This document shows positions 8,122-16,130 of a stretch of 19,422 nucleotides of DNA, piece after piece (position 1 is the stretch's first letter; each line of letters opens with the position of its first letter). The notes beneath the pieces were generated by a model that saw nothing but the letters and a program-made list of their open reading frames with translations, searched no databases and was not told the origin of the DNA. The DNA is from CAYYGL01 sp964471235. GTDB taxonomy: Bacteria; Calditrichota; Calditrichia; RBG-13-44-9; J075. The stretch lies in contig CAYYGL010000091.1 in assembly GCA_964471235.1 (NCBI GenBank), positions 1 to 19,422 on the forward strand, in the 5' to 3' direction. Made by a program: the position numbers and the translations under genes.

Positions 8122-9564
8122 ATGCACTTTTCCAGCGTGGTACACATCCTCGGTTTGCTGTTGATGTTCCTGGCGGCAGCCATGCTCCTGCCCATTCCGT
8201 TTTCCCTCTATTATGGTGACACTGACTATACTGCGTTGCTTATCAGTGCCTTGATTACCCTGTTCATGGGATTTCTGGCGTACCGCTTTGGGAAGTTCCA
8301 GCAGGATTTACGCCCCAAGGAAGGTTTTGCTGTTGTGTCCCTGGGATGGGTTGCCTTATCCGTTTATGGCAGCCTGCCGTTTATCATTTCCGGCACCATC
8401 CCCTCCTTTACCGATGCTTTTTTTGAAACCATGTCCGGATTTACCACCACCGGGGCAACCATTTTAACCGACATTGAAGCGCTTCCCCACGGCATTTTGT
8501 TCTGGCGAAGTTTAACCCATTGGATTGGCGGAATGGGGATTATTGTGCTCTCAATTGCCATTCTTCCTTTCCTGGGAGTTGGTGGAATGCAGTTGTTTAA
8601 AGCGGAAGTTCCGGGTCCCGTTGCCGATAAGCTTACCCCGCGCATTACCGAAACCGCTAAAATCCTGTGGGTGGTGTATGCCCTGCTGACCTTTCTGGAA
8701 ACCGCTCTGTTAATGTTCGGGGGAATGGATTTGTTCGAAGCACTCTGTCATGCGTTTGGCACCATGGCAACCGGTGGGTATTCCACCCGCAACGCCAGTG
8801 TGGGTGCATTTGGGAGCGCTTATATTGACTATGTGGTTATCATCTTTATGATTTTAGCCGGGGCTAACTTTTCCCTCCATTACCGTTTTTTGAAAGGTGA
8901 TTTTACCGCTCATCTCAAGAATAAAGAGTTTATGATTTTTCTATCCGTGATAGCCATCGCTGCAACAATCATCGGGTTTGACACCTTTATTCAGGGCGAA
9001 TTATCGGTCGGGGAGGGGATACAGGCGACGTTATTCCAAACCGTTTCCATTTTGACTACTACCGGTTACGGTACCGCCGACTACGAAAAATGGAGTTTCG
9101 GCTCCCAGGTGGTTTTGTTTTTTCTGATGTTCATCGGCGGATGCGCCGGTTCCACCGGGGGCGGCATCAAAGTGGTGCGCATTTATGTGTTGATTCGCTT
9201 TGTGTTCAGTGAAATCGTTCGATTGATTCATCCCCATGCAGTGGTGCCGGTGCGAATCGGCAAAACCGTGGTGAACCGGGAAGTGGCAACCAATGTGGTC
9301 GGTTTTTTTATTCTCTATATGTTTATCTTTACCCTGGGGGTTTTTACAATGAGTCAATTGGGATTAGATGTGGAAACTTCTTTTGGTTCGGTTGCTGCCA
9401 CATTGGGGAATATTGGCCCCGGTTTGGGCAGTGTCGGCCCAACAGACAATTATGCGCATATACCGGTAGTTGGCAAATGGGTGTTGTCATTGCTAATGGT
9501 GATGGGGCGTTTGGAGTTGTTCACGGTTATCATCTTGTTTTCCCCCTCTTTCTGGCGAAAGTAA
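8122..9564 (+). CDS. trkH: Trk potassium uptake channel subunit TrkH
   Basis: Inner-membrane potassium channel subunit. The 480-residue length matches TrkH. Four pore-loop repeats are visible with their selectivity-filter segments: TTGAT (109-113), ATGGYS (216-221), TTGYG (313-317) and NIGPG (430-434). Other family marks are HWIGGMGI (133-140), GGCAGSTGGGIKVVR (339-353), which includes the intramembrane gating-loop region, and MGRLELFT (461-468). About ten hydrophobic segments fit the expected two extra helices plus four M1-P-M2 units. The ATG at 8122 has only a poor ribosome binding site, and translation may depend on the trkA message just upstream. No terminator hairpin is seen after the stop. 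Confidence 0.95.
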   Translation: MHFSSVVHILGLLLMFLAAAMLLPIPFSLYYGDTDYTALLISALITLFMGFLAYRFGKFQQDLRPKEGFAVVSLGWVALSVYGSLPFIISGTIPSFTDAFFETMSGFTTTGATILTDIEALPHGILFWRSLTHWIGGMGIIVLSIAILPFLGVGGMQLFKAEVPGPVADKLTPRITETAKILWVVYALLTFLETALLMFGGMDLFEALCHAFGTMATGGYSTRNASVGAFGSAYIDYVVIIFMILAGANFSLHYRFLKGDFTAHLKNKEFMIFLSVIAIAATIIGFDTFIQGELSVGEGIQATLFQTVSILTTTGYGTADYEKWSFGSQVVLFFLMFIGGCAGSTGGGIKVVRIYVLIRFVFSEIVRLIHPHAVVPVRIGKTVVNREVATNVVGFFILYMFIFTLGVFTMSQLGLDVETSFGSVAATLGNIGPGLGSVGPTDNYAHIPVVGKWVLSLLMVMGRLELFTVIILFSPSFWRK

Positions 9565-9642
9565 ATTCGTCTCCACTAAAAATCATTGATTATATCCGGC
9601 GATTTTAATAAACTGGTTTGAATATGAAAACCGGGAAGGCCC

Positions 9643-9881
9643 ATGCTTTTCTTTAACATCTTTGGTAAAATCCTTAAAATACTGCGTTCCAATCAAACGC
9701 CCGGCCAAATTGCAGGAGGATTTGTATTGGGAATGCTATTGGGCAACACCCCGTTCTGGAGCAGGTCGATGGCCGGTTGAAGCGATACCAACAGCAGGTG
9801 GATAAATTCAAAAAAGAACTTGAAAACCGCATCAAAAAGGAAGCAGGGAATAAGCTGAAAGATTTATTTAAACGACCGTGA
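9643..9881 (+). pseudogene. Deletion scar: 5' end of a TIGR03546-like gene fused to 3' end of a TIGR03545-like gene
   Basis: An ATG at 9643 (GGGAAGG just upstream) starts 45 codons whose first part, MLFFNIFGKILKILRSNQ followed by TPGQIAGGFVLGMLLGNTP, looks like the N-terminus of the small membrane proteins modelled as TIGR03546. From about 9759, in another frame (+2 shift), comes EQVDGRLKRYQQQVDKFKK and then KNRIKKEAGNKLKDLF-like helical text ending KRP and a TGA at 9879-9881, which resembles the C-terminal end of TIGR03545 proteins. From memory, these two uncharacterised families are usually encoded side by side in that order in outer-membrane bacteria. The simplest reading is a deletion from within the first gene to near the end of the second, with the junction at about 9750-9762. 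Family assignment is by recall of sequence character, without an alignment. The flanks 9565-9642 and 9882-9953 show nothing else. Confidence 0.6.
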
Positions 9882-9953
9882 GAAGTGGTTGAATTTGCAT
9901 AACATCAATGATTAAGCACGTGTTTGAAAATTCGGTGAGAGCACTGTCAGCTT

Positions 9954-12900
9954 CTAAGTTTGCGTTACCTTAGCCAGTAGCCGTTCGCTGATTTCCTGCA
10001 CAGTTCGTGTGTGCTCCAGGATGTCCTGCCATAATTTCTCAATTGCCTCATAGCCCAATCGCCGGGCTAAAAAAGAAAATTCGTTGCTCGCTACGGGGGG
10101 CACGGTTAAATCTTTTGCATTTCCCCGCACCATCCGCAATGCCTCAATTAGGGTGCGTAAAAACAGGTGAGCTTTTTGCAATCGGAAAAAATCCTTTCGG
10201 GGAATCAAACCGGTTTCGGCGAGGGCTTTCATTGCCTCGTTGGTATTGGTTTTTCGTAAATTGGTGTGCCGATCTCCATAATTCATTTGCAGCGCCTGGA
10301 TAAGATATTCCAGGTCTACCAATCCCCCGGGGCTATACTTGGAGTTGATGGTGCCTCCGGACACCAGTTGCCGTACCTGCCGTTCGCGCAATGCCCGCAG
10401 AGCATTCACATCGTACGGTTCACCGCTGAAAACGCATTCATCCCTTGCAACAAGCACCTGTTGAATAAGGGCCGGGTCGCCGATGATGGGTCTCAATTTG
10501 ATCAACGCCTGTCGTTCGTACTGCCATGCCGGCCCGTCCGGAGAAAAGTACGTGCGAAATTGTTCCAGCGTTACCGCCATCCTTCCCGCCCTGCCATAAG
10601 GGCGCAGTCTCAGGTCAATCTCAAATATCCCTTCCCGCCGGGCAACAATGGAGTCTCTGATCAAGTACACCAACTTCTCATAAAACTCTCCGCTGGTGAT
10701 GACCACTTCTCCGCTGGTTTTACCTTCCCCCTGGAAAACGAACAGCAATTCGATATCCGAAGCAAAGCCCAATTCTTTACCCCCGAATTTCCCCAGGGCA
10801 CACACACATAACCGACTGGTATGTTGCCAATCGATCATCGGGATTCCATATCTCCCGGTGAGTTCATCAAAACAAATCCGGTAAGCCATCCGGAGCACGA
10901 TCTCCACCAGCTTGCTTAATTCTTCGGAGAACTGCCAGAATTCATGATAGGCACCCAGGATGTAGCGCATGTCGATGCGAAACATCTCCCGGTCTTTGAA
11001 ATTATTCAAAATCCTCTTTTTCTCATTAAAATCCACTTCCCCTGCCAGTTGCTCAGCCAATTCCTGCTGCCAATCGTTTATCGATGGCGCATTTTTCAAT
11101 GCATCTAACTCTTTAAGGATGGGGAAGAGATTGCTGTGCTGAAGACGGAGAAAATCCTCCCATAAAAAATCACTGACACCTAACAAGCGCGCCAGGGCGC
11201 TCATCACCTTCGGGTTTTCTAATGTGATAAGCTTATCCGCCCAGTTTTCATGCTCGAATATCTGGCTGACCAACTCCCGGAAATGCAGCATTGCCGATTC
11301 CGGATTGGGTGAATGGGGAAGCAGGTGAGTGAATTGTTTTACTAACAGGGTTGCCATGCGCAATTGGCGTAACTTTTCCGGCTGGATAATTTTTCTCCCC
11401 TGGGTATCGGTAATGAATAACGTATCATGGATGCGGTCTTCAACCGAGTTTACCATCACCCGGGAAATGTATATACCGTTTAATGAAAGGGCATTGGTCA
11501 GCTCGTATAAAAAACCGGGTGTATCCGGAGCGTCGATATGAAGCAGGGAGTAATGGGGAGAGGCAGAATTGTCAATATCGATGATGACCGGCATCAGGAT
11601 GGTCTCACCGGCAGAGGGGCTCTCCTGAAGGGTTCTGGCGACCCGGTGGGCTAATAAGCCATGGGCTTCCTGTTGTTGTTTGTTTCGCAGCAGTCGTACC
11701 ACCCCGGTCAAATCCTGCTGGTATTTTTCCCATACTGACGGGACCGGTGTTTCGGAAATAGGGGAAACTGTAAAAACATCGATAATTTTGCGGCGGGAAT
11801 CCGGTTGGTTTTTCCGGTTACGGCGTCTTCGATGATATTTGGGAGCCGTTTTTTGTACCGGCGTAGCATTGATAGTCTGCTCTCCCGAAGCATCGGTGTC
11901 GGTAAAAATTTGCCCCTCGATAATATTAAACCCGTGAACAAACAGGAGTCCGCAGATAATTGACAACTCACCGGGAAAATCATAACCAACAATGGTCACC
12001 TGCCACCTGTTGCGGGTGATTTTCCGTGCATCCACAATCACCGGGTGCTGTTCATCAAGTTGTTCGGTAAGCCGGGCGTGGTAATCCATCTGTTCTGTGT
12101 TGAACATTTCCGTATAGACCTGGTGTAAGCGGATAAACTGGTGTTGCTGTTCACCGGTCTTTTGCTGAGGGAGTGGTTGTGGCGATGAAGTACGTTGTCG
12201 TTCTTCTTCATCGCCCAGGTATTGCAAGAAAACGTTTCGCAGGGCATCCCGGTGCTGTTGATACCGTTTGACAAGCTGCGAAGCGGCGTGCCTGCCTTCA
12301 AAGCCCAGGCGCTGTGCCAGGTAGTGTAACTCTTTCGGATGTTCCGGAAGCTGATGCGTCTGGCGATTATGCATTAGTTGCAAATGATGTTCAACAGTTC
12401 GCAGGAACGTATATCCCTCGGAAAGGATACGGAAATCCCGGGAGTTCAGGAGATGACAGGCAGTCAGACGTGCCAGGGTATCCAGGGTATTTCGGCTGTG
12501 AATCTCGGGATGTTTTCTCCCATAACGCAATTGCAAATATTGGCAAACAAACTCCACGTCCCGGATGGACCCTTTTCCTTTTTTTACTTCCCCCCATTCC
12601 CGTCCTTTCAACCGGAGGTTCGTTTCAATTCGCTTTTTCATGGCGCGAACTTCCTGGCGCAGTTCTTTTTCGGGCAGGTTAAAAATAAACGGGCGCACTT
12701 CCCGCAGAAACGATAGTCCCAGGTCTTCATCGCCGGCTATCCAGCGGGCTTTCAGCATGGCTTGTTTTTCCCATAACCGGGCGTGTTGTTTTAAATAGGC
12801 AAGATGTTCTTCCGGTGACGGCACCAGTCGCCCGGTTCGCCCCCAGGGACGCAGGCGAGTATCCACCCGATACAGAAAACCCTCCCCGGTTGCGTGAGTC

Positions 12901-13691
12901 AATACCGCGATCAAGTGCTGCGCCAGCCGCTGGCTATCGGGATTCTCGGATTGTGCCAGGAATAGCAGATCGATATCCGAACTGTAGTTCAATTCCTGTC
13001 CTCCCAATTTTCCCAATGCCAGCACCGAAAACCCTTGGAGTGGGATGTGAAGATGCTCCGATGCCACCTGGAGGGCAACGGTTACAACTGCATCGGCAAG
13101 ATCGGAAAGCCGGATCATCACTGCATGGAGGTCTGATAATGCCAATAAATCTGCTGCTCCTATACGGAGTAACTCCTTTTGCTGATAGCGTCGGAGTGCG
13201 TCCATTTTTTCCGTATCCGTCCGGCAATCCCGAACTTCCCGAAGTGCTTCGCTGAGAAAATGCTCCTTGCTACCGGGATGCAGCAGTTGCTTCGGGGTGG
13301 TCAGCATCTCAAAATATACGGGATGGCGCAGGAGTATCTGGCTGAGGAACTGACTGCCGGCAAACAGTTTGACCAATATTTCCACTGTCCGCGGCTGGGT
13401 GATCAGAAAATTGTAGATATGGGGTCTGTTTTCAGTCTTTTCAATAAAATGCTGGAAAATTGCCAATGCCACATCGGGGGAAGCAGCGTTTTTTAGATGG
13501 ACAAACAGGAGGGGCAGGAACTGGCTGAGTAAAACCGGGTCATCCTGCTGCACTAAAAATTGCTGCAACGATCGGATGGCAGCCGACCGGTCAGTGAAGT
13601 TCACCTCAGGGAGGGACTGGAAAATATCCTCCATCGGAAACGGGCGAATCCGGAGCAAGTTATGTAAAGATGGGGTTGACACAAGGGGCAT
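9954..13691 (-). CDS. glnE: Glutamine synthetase adenylylase/deadenylylase GlnE with two inserted ACT domains
   Basis: Bifunctional cytoplasmic enzyme that adds AMP to, and removes it from, glutamine synthetase. It has 1245 residues against about 950 for the standard protein. Order: deadenylylase nucleotidyltransferase domain with GKLGGQELNYSSDIDLLF (227-244; Asp239, Asp241) and RVDTRLRPWG (Asp277); helical domain with GSIRDVEF (374-381); a polar linker (about 495-520); ACT domain 1 (about 563-645, starting VTIVGYDFPGELSII), interrupted by a basic loop (616-635); ACT domain 2 (about 715-790, LLHIDAPDTPGFLYELTNAL); then the adenylylase domain with GKFGGKELGFASDIELLF (967-984), EIDLRLRPYG (Asp1026) and GGLVDLEY (1122-1129). 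The second metal motif is Asp979-x-Glu981 rather than D-x-D. It starts 24 bases after the coiled-coil gene, in line with glnA. No clear ribosome binding site precedes the ATG; Met20 is an alternative start. The ACT pair suggests direct glutamine sensing, by analogy with GlnD. Confidence 0.93.
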   Translation of the reverse strand: MPLVSTPSLHNLLRIRPFPMEDIFQSLPEVNFTDRSAAIRSLQQFLVQQDDPVLLSQFLPLLFVHLKNAASPDVALAIFQHFIEKTENRPHIYNFLITQPRTVEILVKLFAGSQFLSQILLRHPVYFEMLTTPKQLLHPGSKEHFLSEALREVRDCRTDTEKMDALRRYQQKELLRIGAADLLALSDLHAVMIRLSDLADAVVTVALQVASEHLHIPLQGFSVLALGKLGGQELNYSSDIDLLFLAQSENPDSQRLAQHLIAVLTHATGEGFLYRVDTRLRPWGRTGRLVPSPEEHLAYLKQHARLWEKQAMLKARWIAGDEDLGLSFLREVRPFIFNLPEKELRQEVRAMKKRIETNLRLKGREWGEVKKGKGSIRDVEFVCQYLQLRYGRKHPEIHSRNTLDTLARLTACHLLNSRDFRILSEGYTFLRTVEHHLQLMHNRQTHQLPEHPKELHYLAQRLGFEGRHAASQLVKRYQQHRDALRNVFLQYLGDEEERQRTSSPQPLPQQKTGEQQHQFIRLHQVYTEMFNTEQMDYHARLTEQLDEQHPVIVDARKITRNRWQVTIVGYDFPGELSIICGLLFVHGFNIIEGQIFTDTDASGEQTINATPVQKTAPKYHRRRRNRKNQPDSRRKIIDVFTVSPISETPVPSVWEKYQQDLTGVVRLLRNKQQQEAHGLLAHRVARTLQESPSAGETILMPVIIDIDNSASPHYSLLHIDAPDTPGFLYELTNALSLNGIYISRVMVNSVEDRIHDTLFITDTQGRKIIQPEKLRQLRMATLLVKQFTHLLPHSPNPESAMLHFRELVSQIFEHENWADKLITLENPKVMSALARLLGVSDFLWEDFLRLQHSNLFPILKELDALKNAPSINDWQQELAEQLAGEVDFNEKKRILNNFKDREMFRIDMRYILGAYHEFWQFSEELSKLVEIVLRMAYRICFDELTGRYGIPMIDWQHTSRLCVCALGKFGGKELGFASDIELLFVFQGEGKTSGEVVITSGEFYEKLVYLIRDSIVARREGIFEIDLRLRPYGRAGRMAVTLEQFRTYFSPDGPAWQYERQALIKLRPIIGDPALIQQVLVARDECVFSGEPYDVNALRALRERQVRQLVSGGTINSKYSPGGLVDLEYLIQALQMNYGDRHTNLRKTNTNEAMKALAETGLIPRKDFFRLQKAHLFLRTLIEALRMVRGNAKDLTVPPVASNEFSFLARRLGYEAIEKLWQDILEHTRTVQEISERLLAKVTQT

Positions 13692-13715
13692 GAGGTTTGG
13701 TACTGAACAGGTTGA

Positions 13716-14390
13716 CTATCGTTTGAAAACCGTTAACAAAATTCCCAAAATCACCCCAATTTGCCCGATCCAGAAAATGAACATCCATTTGATGAGTTCC
13801 GCCTTGGTTTGGGAAATCTGTGCTTGTAAGACTGCTTTCGTTTCCGAAATCTCCTTTTGCAACTCCGTTTTGGTTTCTGAAATTTGGTTTTGCAACTCCG
13901 TTCTGGTTCCTGAAATTTGGTTGTGCAACTCCGTTCTGGTTCCCGAAATTTGGTTTTGCAATTCTGCCTTGGTTTCTGCGATCTGATTCAATAATTCTGT
14001 CTTGGTTTCTGCGATCTGATTCAATAATTCTGTCTTAGTCTCAGCAATCTTATCCAACAATTCTGCTTTGGTTTCCGCAATCTTATCCAACAATTCTGCT
14101 CTGGTTTCCGCAATCTTATCCAACAATTCTGCTTTGGTTTTGGCAATCAAGCCTTCCGTTTCCACTTTGTGGTCAGCCATTTTGCCAAGCAGTTCTACCT
14201 TTAGATCCGCCATTTCCTGGCGTAGTTTCCCCATCTCTTCGGATAAGCGCCGTTCAAATTTTTCACTGACGATGTCCAGAATTTCGGCTTTTTGATTGTT
14301 CTGGGATTGATTGATCAAATCAATTAAAGATTCGACGGCTTCATCTCCCAATTTTTCCCGTAAGGCTTTGCCAACTGTGACGACCGCCAT
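13716..14390 (-). CDS. Membrane-anchored coiled-coil protein of 11-residue repeats
   Basis: A 224-residue protein of unknown function. The N-terminus (MAVVTVGKALREKLGDEAVESL) is a short helical head, residues 40-81 are degenerate coiled coil, residues 82-202 are eleven consecutive 11-residue repeats (consensus IAETKAELLDK or ISETRTELQNQ), and 203-221 is one transmembrane helix (FIFWIGQIGVILGILL) ending FKR. The hendecad period implies a long, nearly straight right-handed coiled coil. The layout, head plus coil plus C-terminal anchor, resembles the CCDC90/DUF1640-type proteins found in many bacteria; that link is by general resemblance. The start has GAGG about six bases upstream. It lies between glnA and glnE on the same strand, 24 bases before glnE, so co-transcription is likely, but a role in nitrogen control is only an inference from position. 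Confidence 0.8.
   Translation of the reverse strand: MAVVTVGKALREKLGDEAVESLIDLINQSQNNQKAEILDIVSEKFERRLSEEMGKLRQEMADLKVELLGKMADHKVETEGLIAKTKAELLDKIAETRAELLDKIAETKAELLDKIAETKTELLNQIAETKTELLNQIAETKAELQNQISGTRTELHNQISGTRTELQNQISETKTELQKEISETKAVLQAQISQTKAELIKWMFIFWIGQIGVILGILLTVFKR
13785..14147 (-). repeat. Eleven 33-bp tandem repeats inside the coiled-coil gene
   Basis: Exactly 363 bp, 11 x 33 bp, each coding one 11-residue unit (I-A/S-x-T-K/R-x-x-L-x-x-x). Neighbouring units are very similar at the DNA level, for example around 13980-14110, so copy number may change by replication slippage without breaking the frame. It is coding sequence, with no unique spacers. Confidence 0.9.
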
Positions 14391-14460
14391 GATAACCTCG
14401 GTTTTATCGTGTATTATCTACAAAATAGGGCTTCATGGGAAAAAAGTCAATATTTGTTTA

Positions 14461-14496
14461 TCGCAGACGATGAACAGCAATGTCCATCGTCTGCGA
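14461..14496 (-). terminator. 12-bp hairpin between glnA and the downstream gene; attenuator or processing site
   Basis: TCGCAGACGATG (14461-14472) and CATCGTCTGCGA (14485-14496) are perfect reverse complements with a 12-base loop. On the minus strand it lies 48 bases after the glnA stop. A T6 run follows only some 15 bases after the stem, so this is not a textbook terminator; partial termination or protection of the glnA message end are both possible. The rest of the 153-base gap shows nothing else. Confidence 0.5.
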
Positions 14497-14543
14497 ATCT
14501 TGGATATCAGGTTAACACTCAGATTATCCCTGGTAAACTCACA

Positions 14544-15962
14544 CTAAATATCGTAGTATAACGCAAATTCATAGGGATGGGGTCTGAGGCGAACGGCATC
14601 CACTTCGTTGGTGCGTTTGTAATCAATCCAGGTTTCAATGACGTCTTTGGTAAAAACATCGCCGCGGAGCAGGAAATCGTGGTCTTCTTCCAGGGCTTGC
14701 AATGCCTCATCCAGCGATGCCGGGGTGGTTGGGATTTCTGCCAGTTCCTCCGGCGCCAGGTCATAAAGGTCTTTATCCATTGGCTCGCCGGGGTGAATTT
14801 TGTTAAGGATGCCATCGATACCTGCCATAAGCATAGCGCTAAATGCCAGGTACGGATTGCAACTGGGGTCCGGGCAGCGAAATTCAATTCGTTTCGATTT
14901 GGGACTGGTGGAATACACTGGAATCCGACAGGCAGCGCTGCGGTTCCGCTGCGAATAAGCCAGATTCACCGGGGCTTCGTAACCCGGCACCAGGCGTTTA
15001 AATGAATTGGTAGTGGGATTGGTCAGGGCAATCAATGCCGGGGCGTGTTTTAGAATCCCGCCGATGTAGTACAAAGCGAGGTCACTGAGACCGGCATAAC
15101 CGGAACCGGCAAACAATGGGGTATCGCCTTTCCAGAGACTCATGTGAGTATGCATCCCGGAGCCATTGTCATTAAACAACGGCTTCGGCATAAAGGTGAC
15201 CGTTTTGCCGTGTTTCCGGGCAGTGTTCTTGATGATGTATTTGTAAAGCAATAGCTGATCCGCCATTTTTACCAGGGGAGCATATTTGAGATCAATTTCT
15301 GCCTGTCCACCGGTGGCAACTTCATGATGATGGCATTCCACTTCCATACCGCACTGCTCCATGATCAAGATCATTTCACTGCGCATATCCTGAAAGGCAT
15401 CGCTGGGCGGAACCGGGAAATATCCTTCTTTGTAACGGGGTTTATACCCCAGGTTGGGTTCTTCCATCTTACCGGAATTCCAACGACCTTCAATCGAGTC
15501 GATATAATAATACCCGGAATGTTCATTCTGGTCAAACCGGATGTCATCAAAAATAAAAAATTCTGCTTCCGGACCAAAGTAAGCAATATCGGCAATACCG
15601 GTGGATTTCAGGTAGGCTTCCGCCTTCTGGGCAATATTGCGCGGGCAGCGGGTATACCGCTCCCGGGTCAGGGGATCATGCACATCACAAATCATACTGA
15701 GCGTGGTCGGTTGCATGAACGGATCAATGATAGCCGTGGTGGGATCGGGGATAACGATCATGTCGCTTTCATTAATGCTTTGCCAGCCCCGGATGCTGGA
15801 ACCGTCAAAACCAAAGCCGTTTTCGAATAAATCTTCGGTTAACAGGGAAATAGGGGTGGAAAAGTGTTGCCAGAGACCGGGAAAATCCATGAATTTCAAA
15901 TCCAGAATTTTGGCGTCCGTGTCTTTGGCGAGCTTCAAAACTTCTTCAACTGTTTTGGGCAT
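14544..15962 (-). CDS. glnA: Glutamine synthetase type I (adenylylatable, GSI-beta type)
   Basis: Makes glutamine from glutamate, ammonium and ATP in the cytoplasm as a dodecamer. Counting from the chosen start (472 residues, the usual GSI length), motifs are FGFDGSSIRGW with the catalytic Asp53, GPEAEFFIFD (130-139), NGSGMHTHMS (266-275), NPTTNSFKRLVPGYEAPV with the flap Glu329 (315-332), and RIEFRCPDPSCNPYLAF. The adenylylation site is present as Tyr400 in DLYDLAPEE, equivalent to Tyr397 of the E. coli enzyme, which fits the glnE gene in the same cluster. Two adjacent ATG codons exist (15965 and 15962); AGGAG lies only 4 bases before the first but 7 before the second, so the second is preferred. 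A near-consensus promoter lies upstream at 16006-16034. Confidence 0.97.
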   Translation of the reverse strand: MPKTVEEVLKLAKDTDAKILDLKFMDFPGLWQHFSTPISLLTEDLFENGFGFDGSSIRGWQSINESDMIVIPDPTTAIIDPFMQPTTLSMICDVHDPLTRERYTRCPRNIAQKAEAYLKSTGIADIAYFGPEAEFFIFDDIRFDQNEHSGYYYIDSIEGRWNSGKMEEPNLGYKPRYKEGYFPVPPSDAFQDMRSEMILIMEQCGMEVECHHHEVATGGQAEIDLKYAPLVKMADQLLLYKYIIKNTARKHGKTVTFMPKPLFNDNGSGMHTHMSLWKGDTPLFAGSGYAGLSDLALYYIGGILKHAPALIALTNPTTNSFKRLVPGYEAPVNLAYSQRNRSAACRIPVYSTSPKSKRIEFRCPDPSCNPYLAFSAMLMAGIDGILNKIHPGEPMDKDLYDLAPEELAEIPTTPASLDEALQALEEDHDFLLRGDVFTKDVIETWIDYKRTNEVDAVRLRPHPYEFALYYDI

Positions 15963-16005
15963 CATACGTCTCCTTTTGTTTTGCTGTTTAAAATGGAATT
16001 AATCA

Positions 16006-16034
16006 ATATTAATCGAACAATTTGTGGATGTCAA
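16006..16034 (-). promoter_or_regulatory. Sigma-70-type promoter of glnA
   Basis: On the minus strand a perfect TTGACA (16034-16029) is followed after exactly 17 bases by TAATAT (16011-16006; four of six matches to TATAAT). Transcription would start near 15999 and leave a leader of about 37 bases with AAGGAG before the ATG. The -10 area overlaps a direct repeat of GATTAAT, a possible regulator site. No sigma-54 element (GG-N10-GC) was found in this gap. Confidence 0.65.
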
Positions 16035-16092
16035 AGCGTTATTCGGCAAATTCACCGGGACGGAAAGAAAAAATACATTAAACCGCTACATC

Positions 16093-16107
16093 ATTTCCGC
16101 GGGAAAT
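16093..16107. promoter_or_regulatory. Inverted repeat upstream of the glnA promoter, possible operator
   Basis: ATTTCC-GCG-GGAAAT is a 15-base interrupted palindrome with 6-base arms, in the gap between glnA and the TPR-glycosyltransferase gene, about 60 bases upstream of the glnA -35. Its place fits an upstream regulator site, but such short palindromes are common. It does not resemble the NtrC site. Confidence 0.25.
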
Positions 16108-16130
16108 ACTTTTCAACCCCAACTTCATTT

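Noticed and set aside
9624..9656. ATG at 9624 as start of a small gene behind trkH
   Set aside because: It gives only ten codons before a stop; the frame from 9643 carries the recognisable membrane-protein start.
10266..10811. Open frame of 181 codons on the plus strand opposite glnE
   Set aside because: Fully antisense to the conserved adenylylase domain, with no ribosome binding site and no recognisable protein character.
13785..14147. Regular 33-bp repeats that might suggest a CRISPR array
   Set aside because: There are no unique spacers between repeats; the period is continuous and in frame with a coiled-coil protein.
15324..15830. Open frame of 168 codons on the plus strand opposite glnA
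   Set aside because: Antisense to highly conserved glutamine synthetase motifs; a composition effect.
15966..16130. Sigma-54/NtrC control of glnA
   Set aside because: The nearest GG...GC pair has 7 bases between rather than 10, and no NtrC-type dyad is seen; a TTGACA-N17-TAATAT promoter fits better.
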